Shown here: piece after piece, positions 53,851 to 63,197 of the stretch
Layout of the letters: each line of letters starts with the position of its first letter
How positions within the stretch are numbered: position 1 is the first letter of the stretch
DNA from: JAIBJN01 sp963838795
GTDB taxonomy: Bacteria > Actinomycetota > Thermoleophilia > Gaiellales > Gaiellaceae
DNA: 64,000 bases
Assembly (NCBI GenBank): GCA_963838795.1
Contig: CAWISL010000007.1
Location: 62,001 to 126,000 of the forward strand
Direction: 5' to 3'
Notes under the pieces: generated by a model
The model's input: only the letters and a program-made list of their open reading frames with translations
The model's database searches: none
What the model was told of the DNA's origin: nothing
Program-made: the position numbers and the translations under genes

Positions 53851-54030
53851 CTCCTTCTCCTTCCGCGAACTGCCGTTGTCCGCAGGACGAAGTGGGAAGC
53901 CCCGATCTTCCGGGAAGGCAGCTCACGAATCCGTAAACGAAGCTCGAATGAAGCGGCCTAGCTCTCGATGACCGACCCGCCCACGTCGGCGTCGCGAAGA
54001 GGATCCCAAGTCAACACCGTGCTCCTCCGG

Positions 54031-55404
54031 CTATACGTCCGGATTCTCTCCGGCTCGCAGAACCGCCCCTTTGTGGCGCCGCGCCAGCGGGCGTAGGAGA
54101 GCCTGAAGGAGGTCTAGGTCGCCGGGCTGTGGACGAAGCAGAGCTCCCCACGAGAAAGAGGCCCAGCCGCGGTAGAGGGCCAGCGCGGCTCCGCCACCTG
54201 CGACATAGCCGACCGCCGCGGCGCCCGCCGCCCCCGCTGCCCCGTAGCGGGGGATGAGGACGAAGTCGAGCGCGGTCGCCAGCGCAAGGGACACGAGCGG
54301 GCCGACGGAGGACCGCCCCGGCGCCCCAGAGGCAACGAGCGCGCTCGAGAAGATGCCCAGCGCGACGTAGCCGAGCGCGGCGGGAAGCAGGATAAGGAAG
54401 GGCGTCACGGACTCCTGGAACGGCTCGCCGAAGACGAGCGGAACGAGCAGCGGGCCGAGGGCCGCGCCGAGCCCGATGCACCCGAGCGAGACGAGCGTCA
54501 CGGAGCGAAAGGCCCGCAGCACCCCGTCGACACGGGCCCGCGGATCGCTCCGCGCGGCCACCGGCAGAAGCGCAGTGGCGGCCGCGCCGGGGAGATAGAA
54601 CAGGATCTCGGAGGCGTTCACCGCCACGGAGTAGAACCCCAGGACAGCCTGCGAGGCGATGAGCGCCGTGATGATCTGGTCGAGCCGGTCGTTGAGCGCG
54701 TCGGAAAGGCTTCCGAACCAGGCTCGAACGCCGAAGCGGACGGCCTCGCCGAGCAGAGCGCGGTCGGGCGCGCCGACGCCCGCGTCCCGAACCGCCACGG
54801 CCAGCATGAAGAAGCCCTTCAGGAGCTGGATCGCGATCCAGGCGAGCGCCGCCGAGGCGACGGTGAGGCCCACGCTTGCCTCGAGGACCGCAACGAGCAG
54901 GACGTAGAGCCAAGCGCTCGCCGCAGACGTGAGCGCGTGCAGCCGGAAGCGGCTGCAGCCGAGGAGGAACGTGTAGCCCGCGTCCGCGAACCCCGAAGCG
55001 AGAGCGCCGAGACCCAGGAGCACGAGCTCGTCGCCTCCGATGCCGCTCGGCCGCAGCGATGCTGGCATGGCCGCGAGCAGCGCGCACACGAGGCTCGCGG
55101 CGATCGCACTGCTCGTCGAGACAAAGAGGACGAGGTTCGTGAGCAGCGCCGGACGCTCCCCGGGGCGCTGGGCGGTGAAGATCGTCGTCGCCTCGCTGAC
55201 GCCGAGCCGCGCGACGCGCGTGAGCAGGATCGCCGCCACTGTGATGAAGGCGATCGTGCCCCGACCGGACGGGCCGAGCGCCCGAGTGACGACCACGAGC
55301 GCAACGAAGAGCCCGGAATTCCCGGCGAGCTGGGCCCAGAAGAGCAGCGCCGAGCCGCGTGCCGCAGGATCGCGCTCGAGGGGTTCCGGACGGGTAAAGG
55401 TCAC
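54031..55404 (-). CDS. polysaccharide flippase, Wzx/MATE-like
   Basis: Moves lipid-linked oligosaccharides across the membrane for exopolysaccharide assembly. About 457 residues with twelve to fourteen hydrophobic helices. Family marks include FWAQLAGNSGLFVALVVVTR in the first helices and ALGYVALGIFSSALVASG near the C-terminal lobe. The GTG at 55404 overlaps the stop of the glycosyltransferase (GTGA). It is the last gene of the exopolysaccharide transcript, followed by about 180 bases without a gene. Confidence 0.9.
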   Translation of the reverse strand: MTFTRPEPLERDPAARGSALLFWAQLAGNSGLFVALVVVTRALGPSGRGTIAFITVAAILLTRVARLGVSEATTIFTAQRPGERPALLTNLVLFVSTSSAIAASLVCALLAAMPASLRPSGIGGDELVLLGLGALASGFADAGYTFLLGCSRFRLHALTSAASAWLYVLLVAVLEASVGLTVASAALAWIAIQLLKGFFMLAVAVRDAGVGAPDRALLGEAVRFGVRAWFGSLSDALNDRLDQIITALIASQAVLGFYSVAVNASEILFYLPGAAATALLPVAARSDPRARVDGVLRAFRSVTLVSLGCIGLGAALGPLLVPLVFGEPFQESVTPFLILLPAALGYVALGIFSSALVASGAPGRSSVGPLVSLALATALDFVLIPRYGAAGAAGAAAVGYVAGGGAALALYRGWASFSWGALLRPQPGDLDLLQALLRPLARRHKGAVLRAGENPDV

Positions 55405-56537
55405 GTAACCGCGGCGGGCCGTCCGAGGCCACGCCCTACCGCCGGCCCTGAGCGCAGGAGGCGGACGAGCTCGTCGCCGACGTTCTCGTGCCGCGCGCGA
55501 AGGATCTCCGCGTTGGCTGAGAATCGGCGCCGGTAGCAGTCGTACGAGGAAGCGACCTCGCCGAGGGCGGCCGCGATGGCCACCGGGTCTCCAGCCGGAA
55601 CGCAGAGATCCCGAAGCGAGGCGGCGCCGTAGTACGAGCGCGCGTCGCCGACGCGCGTCGAGACGGTCGGTATCCCACGGCTCAGCGCCTCGAGCACGGC
55701 GACCTGGACATTGTCCGCCACAGACGTCGAGAGGCAGACGTGAGCGCCCGCCTGCAGCTCCTGCGCCGCCTGCGAGGACAGCGCTCCGTGAAGATGGAGC
55801 CAACGCCGTTCTCGGGCGAGCCGCTCGAGCGGGCGGCGGAGCGGGCCGTCGCCACAGACGTGGAGCTCCGCGCCCCGCCCACGCCGAAGGATTTCGACAG
55901 CTTCGACCGCCCGGACGGGGTCCTTCTCGGGGAACAGCCTTCCGACCCACACGATACGCATTGCCTCCTCAGGCCCGAGGTCGGTGGGGCGCCCGGGGAG
56001 AGACTGCCGTCGGAGAGGGTAGGGCAGGTAGCTGGCCTCGACGCCATAGAGAGTGCGCGCCCCCTCGAGCCCGGCACGGGAAACGGAGATCGGGTGGCCG
56101 AGACGCATGGCCAGGCGACCGAGCGATCGCTGGAAGAACGAGCGTGCGAAGGCGGAAGCGCGCTGGCCGGCGTACGGCCCCGCACCTGAGCCGTGCATGA
56201 CGAGAAAAGCAGGCCGCCCGCGCGCGCGGGCGAGGAGGACCGCGAGCACCGGGAGGACCTGGCGGGTGTTGTTGGCGAGGACGAGATCGGCCGAGCTCAC
56301 CTCGCGCCAGAGCGTCCGCCATCCGCCCACCGGCAGCGGCCACGAGGAGGAGCCGAGGAAGCGGGTGGGTACGACGACGTCCGCCGTCGTGTCCCATCCG
56401 GGCAGCCGGCAGGCCAGCACAGTGGTCCGTGCGCCCCGCTCGACGAGCAACGCCCGTGCCGTCTCGACGAAGTCCTCGATGCCGCCCGGATGCGGGCGGA
56501 CGAAGCTCGCGACGAGCAGCACGGAGGGTGCCCTCAA
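55401..56537 (-). CDS. glycosyltransferase family 4
   Basis: Adds a sugar from a nucleotide donor to the growing glycan. About 378 residues of GT-B fold: acceptor side VLLVASFVRPHPGGIEDFVE, donor side RIVWVGRLFPEKDPVRAVEA, and the E-x7-E-like EALSRGIPTVSTRVGDARSY for nucleotide binding. Two starts are possible: TTG at 56537 with GAGG five bases upstream, and a CTG at 56573 that overlaps the previous stop. The TTG is reported, the CTG discussed in the findings. It is coupled to the flippase by GTGA. Confidence 0.9.
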   Translation of the reverse strand: MRAPSVLLVASFVRPHPGGIEDFVETARALLVERGARTTVLACRLPGWDTTADVVVPTRFLGSSSWPLPVGGWRTLWREVSSADLVLANNTRQVLPVLAVLLARARGRPAFLVMHGSGAGPYAGQRASAFARSFFQRSLGRLAMRLGHPISVSRAGLEGARTLYGVEASYLPYPLRRQSLPGRPTDLGPEEAMRIVWVGRLFPEKDPVRAVEAVEILRRGRGAELHVCGDGPLRRPLERLARERRWLHLHGALSSQAAQELQAGAHVCLSTSVADNVQVAVLEALSRGIPTVSTRVGDARSYYGAASLRDLCVPAGDPVAIAAALGEVASSYDCYRRRFSANAEILRARHENVGDELVRLLRSGPAVGRGLGRPAAVT

Positions 56538-56569
56538 CGGGCCCTCGAACGCGTGCGGGGGCGAGCTCG

Positions 56570-58093
56570 TCAGGAGACCTCGGCGATCGAGGGGGACTCT
56601 TCCAGTTCGCGTGCAGGAACTCCCACGGAGTAGGAGGCGTCGGCGCGGGCTCCGATCGCAACGAGGCCGAGAACCGGCACTTGGAGCCGTTCGAGAACCT
56701 CGCCCAGCTCGGCAGCGGCGGCCGGAGTCATGCGATCGAGCCGGCAGACGACCAGCGCCTCCTCCGCGCACCGCGCCAGGAGCGGGCCGTCGACGACGCC
56801 GAGCAGCGGCGAGCCGTCCACGAGGACGAAGCGATAGTCGGAGCGCTCGAGCCCGTCGAAGAGCGCCGCCAGCGGCTTGCCCGCGAGCAGATGGACGGAG
56901 TTCGAGCCGGGGGTGCCCGCGGGGAGCACGTGCAGGTGGGAGGAGACGCGGACGACCGACTCGCGCAGGAGCTCGCTTCCGGCCTCGCCTCCCCGCTCAC
57001 CCAGCGCGTGCAGGACGTCCCCCAGCCCGGGGGCGTGGCCCAGGCCGAGTAGCTGCTCGATCCTCGGACGGCGCATGTCCGCCGAGACGAGGAGCGTCCG
57101 CGAGCCGTCCCTCGCGAGCGACTCCGCGAGCCGAAGCGTGACCTCGGACTTCTCCTCGCTCGCCGAGGCGCTCGTCACGAGCACGAGCTTCCTGGTCGCA
57201 GGGAGCTGCAGGAGAGAGGCCTGCAGCGCCAGGTAGGCCTCCTCGGCCTGCGCCTTCCGACGCCTGCGCCGTGACGGGAGAGCGGCGAGGATCGGCACGC
57301 CCGTCAGGCGGCTCAGCTCGCGAGGGCCCGACAGCCGCGGGGCGAGCTGGTCGAGGGCGAGCGCGGCCAGGACGGCGACGAAGGCAGCGGCAAAGAACGC
57401 GAAGACGGTGTTGCGAACCGGGCGGGGCGAGTCCGGCTCGCTCGGCGGCAGCGCAGCCTGGGCGAGCTGGAGCTCGCTGCCGACGCTCGCCTCGCTGACG
57501 CTGAGTTCGCTCAGCCGCTGCTGGGTGGCCTGCGCGGCCTCCTCGCTCCCCGGCGTGCCGCGAAGCCTGTCGAGAGCAGCCTCGAGGTCGGCGCGGGACC
57601 GGGCGATCCGCTCACGCTCCTGTGTCTCCTCCAGAGTCAGAAACGACCGCGCAACTGCGTTGGCGATCGCCGCGGCTCCGTCCGGGTCTCCGTCGGTTGC
57701 GACGACGTCGACGATGTTGGCGTTCTGGTCGACCGAGGCCTCGACCTTGTCCTCGAGCGTCTGCACGGACTCGTCGGGAAGGCTCTCGGCTGCGTGCGTG
57801 AGCACGTCCCTGGTCGTGAGCAGCGTCTGCACGGTCGCCAGCCGCCGCGTGACGCTGTCGGCGTCAGCGGCCTGGAGGACGCCGGCCTCGTCCTCCATGA
57901 GGATCCTGGCGGTCGTCTGGTACGTCTTCGGGAGCGCAAGCGAGAGCAGGAGCACGGTCACCGTCATCAGCACGACGATGAGAGCCATCAGAGGCCAGCT
58001 GCGCTTGAGCGCCGTCAGGTAGCGAGGAACGTCCACGGGCTCGTCGCCGGTGTCGCGTGGCCAGTCCCAGATCGATGTCGTTGGCTGTCGCAT
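56570..58093 (-). CDS. Wzz-like chain-length determinant fused to BY-kinase-like domain
   Basis: About 507 residues. The Wzz part (1-250) has two membrane helices (about 33-52 and 230-250) with a helical periplasmic segment between them. The C-terminal part resembles bacterial tyrosine kinases (CapB/Wzc): LVSADMRRPRI is a Walker A' motif. Walker A itself, however, is degenerate: SASASEEKSEVT lacks the usual G-x-GK-S/T glycines, and there is no C-terminal tyrosine cluster. It may therefore bind nucleotides poorly or act only as a scaffold. It is in the exopolysaccharide transcript, before the glycosyltransferase. Confidence 0.88.
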   Translation of the reverse strand: MRQPTTSIWDWPRDTGDEPVDVPRYLTALKRSWPLMALIVVLMTVTVLLLSLALPKTYQTTARILMEDEAGVLQAADADSVTRRLATVQTLLTTRDVLTHAAESLPDESVQTLEDKVEASVDQNANIVDVVATDGDPDGAAAIANAVARSFLTLEETQERERIARSRADLEAALDRLRGTPGSEEAAQATQQRLSELSVSEASVGSELQLAQAALPPSEPDSPRPVRNTVFAFFAAAFVAVLAALALDQLAPRLSGPRELSRLTGVPILAALPSRRRRRKAQAEEAYLALQASLLQLPATRKLVLVTSASASEEKSEVTLRLAESLARDGSRTLLVSADMRRPRIEQLLGLGHAPGLGDVLHALGERGGEAGSELLRESVVRVSSHLHVLPAGTPGSNSVHLLAGKPLAALFDGLERSDYRFVLVDGSPLLGVVDGPLLARCAEEALVVCRLDRMTPAAAAELGEVLERLQVPVLGLVAIGARADASYSVGVPARELEESPSIAEVS

Positions 58094-58107
58094 CAGTCCT
58101 CCATTCC

Positions 58108-58644
58108 TCAGAAGAGCTCGTGGACGCTGACGAGGACGTCGAGACGGCGGTCGGCTCGGGCGCAGTCCCTCCCGAGGCCGCCGTTGACCCGATCCTCCCT
58201 GCGGTCACGAACGTAGAAAAGATCGCGTGCAGCGCCCCCCAACAACCTGTCGCGGTGGCCGCCGCCGTAGAGCCGGTCGCTTCCGTCTCCGCCGACCAGA
58301 GTGTCCCGGCCGGCCTCGCCGCGAAGGACGTCGTTTCGCTGCTGGCCCTCGAGGCGGTCGCTGCCCGAGCCGCCGCGGATGCGGTCGTCGCCCGGGCCGC
58401 CCGTGATGCGGTCGTTGCCTGCACCACCCAGGATGAGGTCGTTTCCGCCCAGCCCGCGGATGACGTCTGCGCCGCCGTAGGCGCAGATGACGTCACTCCC
58501 CTGGGTCCCGACGAGGACCTCCGCGCGGGCCGAGCCGCTGATCGTGCACGGAGCGGCGACCGCCTCGGCTGTGAAGTCGACCCCCGGAAGAGTGGGCGCT
58601 ACGAATCCAAGCGCCGAAGCCAGTACCGACGCAGTTGCTTTCAC
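58108..58644 (-). CDS. secreted RTX-type calcium-binding repeat protein
   Basis: About 178 residues. After a GTG at 58644 with GAGG five bases upstream there is a signal peptide ending in AEAVAAPC, then about nine glycine-aspartate nonapeptide repeats such as GGADVIRGLGGNDLILGGAG and GGSGSDRLEG. These bind calcium in a beta roll. The mature protein should sit outside the cell, perhaps holding the exopolysaccharide in place. The upstream polymerase frame reads into it without a stop, so the boundary rests on the signal peptide and ribosome site. It sits in the middle of the exopolysaccharide transcript. Confidence 0.82.
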   Translation of the reverse strand: MKATASVLASALGFVAPTLPGVDFTAEAVAAPCTISGSARAEVLVGTQGSDVICAYGGADVIRGLGGNDLILGGAGNDRITGGPGDDRIRGGSGSDRLEGQQRNDVLRGEAGRDTLVGGDGSDRLYGGGHRDRLLGGAARDLFYVRDRREDRVNGGLGRDCARADRRLDVLVSVHELF

Positions 58645-60040
58645 GATGACCTCGCTTTCGTTCGGATGCCAGGGTTCGTTCCTGTCTGCGGAGAGGGGCG
58701 ATGACCGGCGAGCGGAGCCGAGACGCCGCCGCATCCAGCCCGCCCAGATGAGCGCGGCCACCACCCAGAGATGCCGCCAGTGGAGCGTGTCGATGACGAG
58801 GCTGTTGACCAGGAGGCCGCACCACGCTCCCAGCAAGGCCGCCGAGCCGATCCCGTAGGTGTCACGCCCGGCCACGGCATTGGCAACCGCCGCGCCCAGC
58901 GTGAAGAGCACGAGCGTGACGAAGGCGAGGATGCCTGGGAGCCCCTGCTCGGCGAAGACGCGCACATACGTGCTGTGAGCCGAGATCGGCGCGACCAGCT
59001 CGAACTGGCCGGGGCCGACCCCGAAGGGGTAGCGCTGCGCGGGCTCGAGCCCGGCGGCTTGCGCTCCGAAGCGGTCTGCGTCGTAGCTTTGGACGCGCGC
59101 CCGGTCGGAGAGGAAGTCGCCCGACCCGCTGAGGGAGACCGCGCCCGCGACGAGCACGCCGGCGAGGAGCGTGAGGACGAGCGCGAGCAGGACCTTGCGC
59201 CCTCCCCCCGCCTGAGGGCCAGGACGACCAGCAGCACGCCCAGGCCCAGGGCCAGGTTGGCCCACGCCCCGCGCGAGGCCGAGAAGATCAGCCCGAGCAG
59301 GAGCAGGAGCAGGAGCAGGCCCTTCAGGAACCTGTGGAGGCCGAAGAGCCGAGGCGTGAGGGTTTCCTCAACGAGGATGAGCGCGGCCGGCACGAGGAAG
59401 GGGCCGAAGACGTTCGGGTCCTTGAAGAGGGCCTGCACGCGGTCCTCGAAGACCATGAGCTCGCGCCCTGGCAGCGCCAGGAAGAGCGCCAGGAGGCCTA
59501 GGGAGGCGGAGAGCACGGCCGCCACCAGGTAGCCCGCCCGCGGCAACCCTGGCGCGCCGGTAGCTCGTCACCCAGCCGGCTAGCCAGAGGGCGAGGACGG
59601 CGACGTACGCCGTCGTGGCGAAGTAGGTGAGGGCAAGCTCGTAGTCCACGACCTCGACTGCGGAGACGAGGTTGAGCGCGAGAAACGCTCCGACGATTCC
59701 GACCGCGGCAGCGGAAACGTGCTGACGGTGGAAGCTGCCCGTCACCAGAGCGACCGCGACGACGACGAAGAAGACGAGGTCGGTCGGCGCGGGCTCGACG
59801 AGGACGATCCCGAGCAGCGCGAAGCCGAGACGCCACCGCGGCCTCCTGCCGGGCCAGCGCGAGAGCCAGGACCGCGAGCAGCGCGAGCCCGGCGAAGACC
59901 GCGAGCTCGACGGCCGGGCCATAGTGCGAAAGGACGACGGCGAGCGCCACGGCGAGAAGCAGGCCGCCCGCGAGGGCTCCGAACGCGCTCACGCCGCGCC
60001 GGACGACCACAGCTCGGTCGGGGGCGTACCCTCCGTTCAT
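58645..60040 (-). CDS. O-antigen ligase/polymerase-like membrane protein (three frameshifts)
   Basis: A Wzy/WaaL-type protein with ten or more hydrophobic helices, split by at least three one-base indels at about 59836, 59553 and 59205 (the last in a G6 run). In-order pieces are MNGGYAPDRAVVVRR, RWRLGFALLGIVLVEPAPTD, the SASRGAWANLALGLG motif, and STYVRVFAEQGLPG near the end. The ATG at 60040 overlaps the stop of the preceding ligase (ATGA). The 3' end is unclear because the last frame continues without a stop into the RTX gene, and another frame stops at 58641, giving a GTGA overlap with that gene. It polymerises or ligates glycan units on the outer face of the membrane. Confidence 0.75.
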
Positions 60041-61995
60041 CCGCCCCTCCGATCGTCGGTGCAGTGGCTCGCGAGCCCGAGGGCGGGCCCGCACTCGAGC
60101 GACCGGCGACCAAGCGGCGCGCGGAGGGCGTGCCGTTCGACGTCCGCGAAGAGCTCGGCGTACGACTCGCGCGGATTGAGCGAGCGCACCCGTCGCAGTC
60201 GCGCCAGCGCCTCCGGCCCGCTTCCCTCGGCTCGAGCGAGCACCGCAAGCTGGAGATGGGCGTACCAGTCGTCGGGATTGCGCTCGAGCGCTCGCCCGAA
60301 TGCCCTCTGGGCCCGGTCGAGTTGCCCGCTCTGCTCGGCAAGGGTCCCCGCGACGACGTCCGCCCGTTCGCTCAATGGGTTCAAGCGGCGCGCCCGCTCC
60401 AAGCCGGCGAACGTCTGCTCCGAGTCGGGCCAGGCGCGGACAGCGCGTTCGAGCTCGAGCGCGGCAAGGCCCGGGAACGCGTAGGAGGCCGCGGCGAGGA
60501 GGAAGAGGGCGCCGGCAACAGCGAACGCCGCCACACGGCGTGCTCCGCTCAGGGTGGCTCCGCGAGGCCTGCTTCCCCCGAGGGCGGATGCTAGCCCGAG
60601 AAGCGCAAGAGCGGACGCCCCGAGAACGGGAATCTCCCAGAGCCAGTCGATCGAGCCGTGCACGAGCCAGTAGACACCCGCGGTGACGGAGGCGGCTGCG
60701 ACGGCGCCCGTCCAGGCGTCGAGCTCCCGGCCCCGTGGCAGCGCAGCTGCGAGAGCGCTAGCGACGAAGCCGAGGAAGAGCACGCCGCCGACGAGACCGG
60801 CCTGCGAAAACGGCCTGAGGAGCAGGCTGTGCGGATAGAGAGGCTCCTCGCCGGTGCGACGCTCGCGGACGAAGTCGACCGCGAAGTTGTCGGCGCCCAC
60901 GCCGAGAAGTGGGCGCTCGGCGAACTCGCCGGCCGCCACCCTCCACATGTCGTAGCGTCCGCTCTGCAGTCCCGGCCGGGGCGTGTCCTCGAGCGTCGAG
61001 GCGGCGACGCCCGCCCCAACGGCGGCGAGCGCGAGAGCGGCGGCAAGGAGCGCTACAGCGCGTCGGCCCGGGAGCGACAGCCTGGGACGGACGCACCCGG
61101 GGCGGTCGCCGAACGCGAGGGCCAACCCGATCAGGAGCAGCGTGCCGCTCGAGAGCGCGAGCGCCACGACCTCGCGCGCGACCGCCCGCTCGACCTCCGC
61201 CTCACCGCCGCCGGCGACGACGTCCAGGAGCGGGTCGAGCGTCGCGAGCGCGGCGACGACCACGAGGAGAAGCGTCGCGAGCAGCCGAGCGCGTTCACCG
61301 CTCAGGAGCACCAGGAGGGGCAGCGCGACGGCCACGCCCAGGATCGAGCCGCGGCTCTGGGCGAGCAGAGCCAGCTGGAGAAGCGCGCCTCCTGCCGCCA
61401 GGAGGAGGCCGCGCGCCGCCCAGTGCACCTCGGGCCTCGCCGCGAGGGCGAGAGCGGGCCAGAATGCCATGAGAAAGAGGGCCGCGCTCGCGTTCTCGTA
61501 GCCGATCGGGTCTGCGAGCCGGTTCCCGTTGAATGCTCCGGCGCCGTCCGAGACGAGCGCGACTAGGCCGACGACCGCCGTGCCGACCGCGAAGAGCCCG
61601 AGCACGACGGTGGCTTGCGGCGCTCGCCAGGGGAGCAGCGCGAACGTCGCGTAAACGGTGAGGTAGAGAAGCGTCCGATTGGCACCGTCCCAGGCGTCCC
61701 CCGGGACGCCTGCCCAGCCGATGGAGAGGAAGCTCCAGGCTGTGAAGGCCGCGAGAAGCCCGATCGCAGCCCACGCCACAGGAGCCAGGCTTCGCCGCCT
61801 TCCCTCCCTCACCACGACTGCCGCCAGGAGCGCGAGAAAGAGGAGCGCGCCCGGGTACCACGCGGTGGGGGCATAGCCACCTTCGTCCGCCGCCCACCAG
61901 AGGAGGATCGCCATTCCCCCCAGGCCGAAGGGAAGCGCCGCGCTCATCCCGCCCGGGCGCGCCTTGTACGCTCCCGCCTCATGGTCCCGAGCCAT
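60037..61995 (-). CDS. O-antigen ligase-domain protein with TPR C-terminus
   Basis: About 652 residues. About a dozen helices in the first 480 residues include the conserved QSRGSILGVAVALPLL and PHSLLLRPFSQAGLVGG of the Wzy_C/O-antigen ligase superfamily. The last 150 residues are soluble TPR repeats (DRAQRAFGRALERNPDDWYA). The ATG at 61995 (MARDHEAGAYK) is the best start, 23 bases from the divergent glycosyltransferase. It probably polymerises or attaches exopolysaccharide units. It leads the exopolysaccharide transcript on the minus strand. Confidence 0.9.
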   Translation of the reverse strand: MARDHEAGAYKARPGGMSAALPFGLGGMAILLWWAADEGGYAPTAWYPGALLFLALLAAVVVREGRRRSLAPVAWAAIGLLAAFTAWSFLSIGWAGVPGDAWDGANRTLLYLTVYATFALLPWRAPQATVVLGLFAVGTAVVGLVALVSDGAGAFNGNRLADPIGYENASAALFLMAFWPALALAARPEVHWAARGLLLAAGGALLQLALLAQSRGSILGVAVALPLLVLLSGERARLLATLLLVVVAALATLDPLLDVVAGGGEAEVERAVAREVVALALSSGTLLLIGLALAFGDRPGCVRPRLSLPGRRAVALLAAALALAAVGAGVAASTLEDTPRPGLQSGRYDMWRVAAGEFAERPLLGVGADNFAVDFVRERRTGEEPLYPHSLLLRPFSQAGLVGGVLFLGFVASALAAALPRGRELDAWTGAVAAASVTAGVYWLVHGSIDWLWEIPVLGASALALLGLASALGGSRPRGATLSGARRVAAFAVAGALFLLAAASYAFPGLAALELERAVRAWPDSEQTFAGLERARRLNPLSERADVVAGTLAEQSGQLDRAQRAFGRALERNPDDWYAHLQLAVLARAEGSGPEALARLRRVRSLNPRESYAELFADVERHALRAPLGRRSLECGPALGLASHCTDDRRGG

Positions 61996-62018
61996 GTCCA
62001 GCCTCGAAGCCCAGGACC

Positions 62019-63197
62019 GTGTCCGGAGCGGGCCCTGTAGCGCGCGTTTCCGCTCGGGCTTCAGGATCGGGGCGTTCCGCTGGACGTCCACGGATCCTCC
62101 TTCTCGTCACGCTCTCCGAGACCGGAGGAGCGCAGACGTACGTCGCTTCCCTGCTTCCGGCGCTCGCCGAACCCTTCGAGGTCGCGGTGGCGGCCCACGG
62201 CGACGGGCCGCTCGCCACTGCGGCGCGCGCGGCGGGAGCGCGCTTCATCGAGCTCGAGCACGTCCGCCGCGCGCTCAGCCCCTGGCGCGACCCCCTCGGC
62301 CTGCTCGAGCTGGCGACCATCGTGCGACGGGAGCGACCGCACATCGTGCACGTGAACAGCGCCAAGGCGGCCGCCCTGGGCCGCGCGGCAGCCTGGCTCA
62401 CCCGCGTCCCCATCCGCATCTATACGGTGCACGGCTGGTCGTACACGGCTCACACCGGGGCGAGCTCGGCCGTCTACCTCTGGGCGGAGCGCCTGCTCCG
62501 ACCCGTGACCACGGTGACCATCTGCGTCGCCGAGAGCGAGCGCCGGGCCGGCCTCGAGGCACGGACGTGCGACGAGGCGACTACGGTCGTCATTCACAAC
62601 GGCGTCGACCTGGCCCGCCCAACGGCTCCGGGGACCGGCGCGGAACGGTGCCGGCTCCTGACGGTGGGGCGCCTGCAGGCGCCCAAGGACGCGTTGACGC
62701 TCGTTCGAGCGCTCGCCGAACTCCCACGAGGTGCGTATGAGGCGGTGATCGTGGGCGACGGGCGCGACCGGCCCGCAGTGGAGAGCGAAGCCCGTCGTCT
62801 CGACCTCGAGTCCGCCGTCCAGCTGGCAGGCGAGCGGAGCGACGTCCCCGAGCTTCTGGCCGCAGCCGACGTCTTCGTCCTTTCCAGCCGCTCCGAAGGT
62901 CTTCCGCTCTCGATCCTCGAAGCGATGGCCGCCGGGTTGCCGGTCGTGGCCACGAATGTCGGGGGTGTGCCGGAGCTCGTCGTCGAGGGAGAGACCGGGT
63001 TCCTCGTCCCGCCCGGGGATCCGCAGGCGCTTGCGGGCGCGATCGAGCGGCTGCTCGGCGACTCCGCGCTCCGTCGGCGGCTTGGCGCAGCGGGACGGCT
63101 CCGCGCGGAGGAGCGCTTCGACCTCGTATCGACCCGTCAGGCGCATCTCGACCTCTACTCGGCCCTGCTCGCTGCCGCGGGCCTGCCCTCTCCGTAG
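62019..63197 (+). CDS. glycosyltransferase family 4
   Basis: About 392 residues of GT-B fold. The N-terminal LLLVTLSETGGAQTYVASL and donor-site ERSDVPELLAAADVFVLSS then EGLPLSILEAMAAGLPVVATNVGG (E-x7-E) are textbook GT4 marks. The sugar and acceptor are unknown. The GTG at 62019 lies 23 bases from the divergent ligase start. Its 3' end overlaps that of the deacetylase on the other strand by 43 bases. It belongs to the exopolysaccharide locus by position. Confidence 0.92.
   Translation: MSGAGPVARVSARASGSGRSAGRPRILLLVTLSETGGAQTYVASLLPALAEPFEVAVAAHGDGPLATAARAAGARFIELEHVRRALSPWRDPLGLLELATIVRRERPHIVHVNSAKAAALGRAAAWLTRVPIRIYTVHGWSYTAHTGASSAVYLWAERLLRPVTTVTICVAESERRAGLEARTCDEATTVVIHNGVDLARPTAPGTGAERCRLLTVGRLQAPKDALTLVRALAELPRGAYEAVIVGDGRDRPAVESEARRLDLESAVQLAGERSDVPELLAAADVFVLSSRSEGLPLSILEAMAAGLPVVATNVGGVPELVVEGETGFLVPPGDPQALAGAIERLLGDSALRRRLGAAGRLRAEERFDLVSTRQAHLDLYSALLAAAGLPSP

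Noticed and set aside
58108..59265. A single fusion protein joining the O-antigen polymerase and the RTX repeats.
   Set aside because: The frame is open across the junction, but a signal peptide and a ribosome site occur at 58644 and the upstream gene is riddled with indels. Two genes are more plausible.
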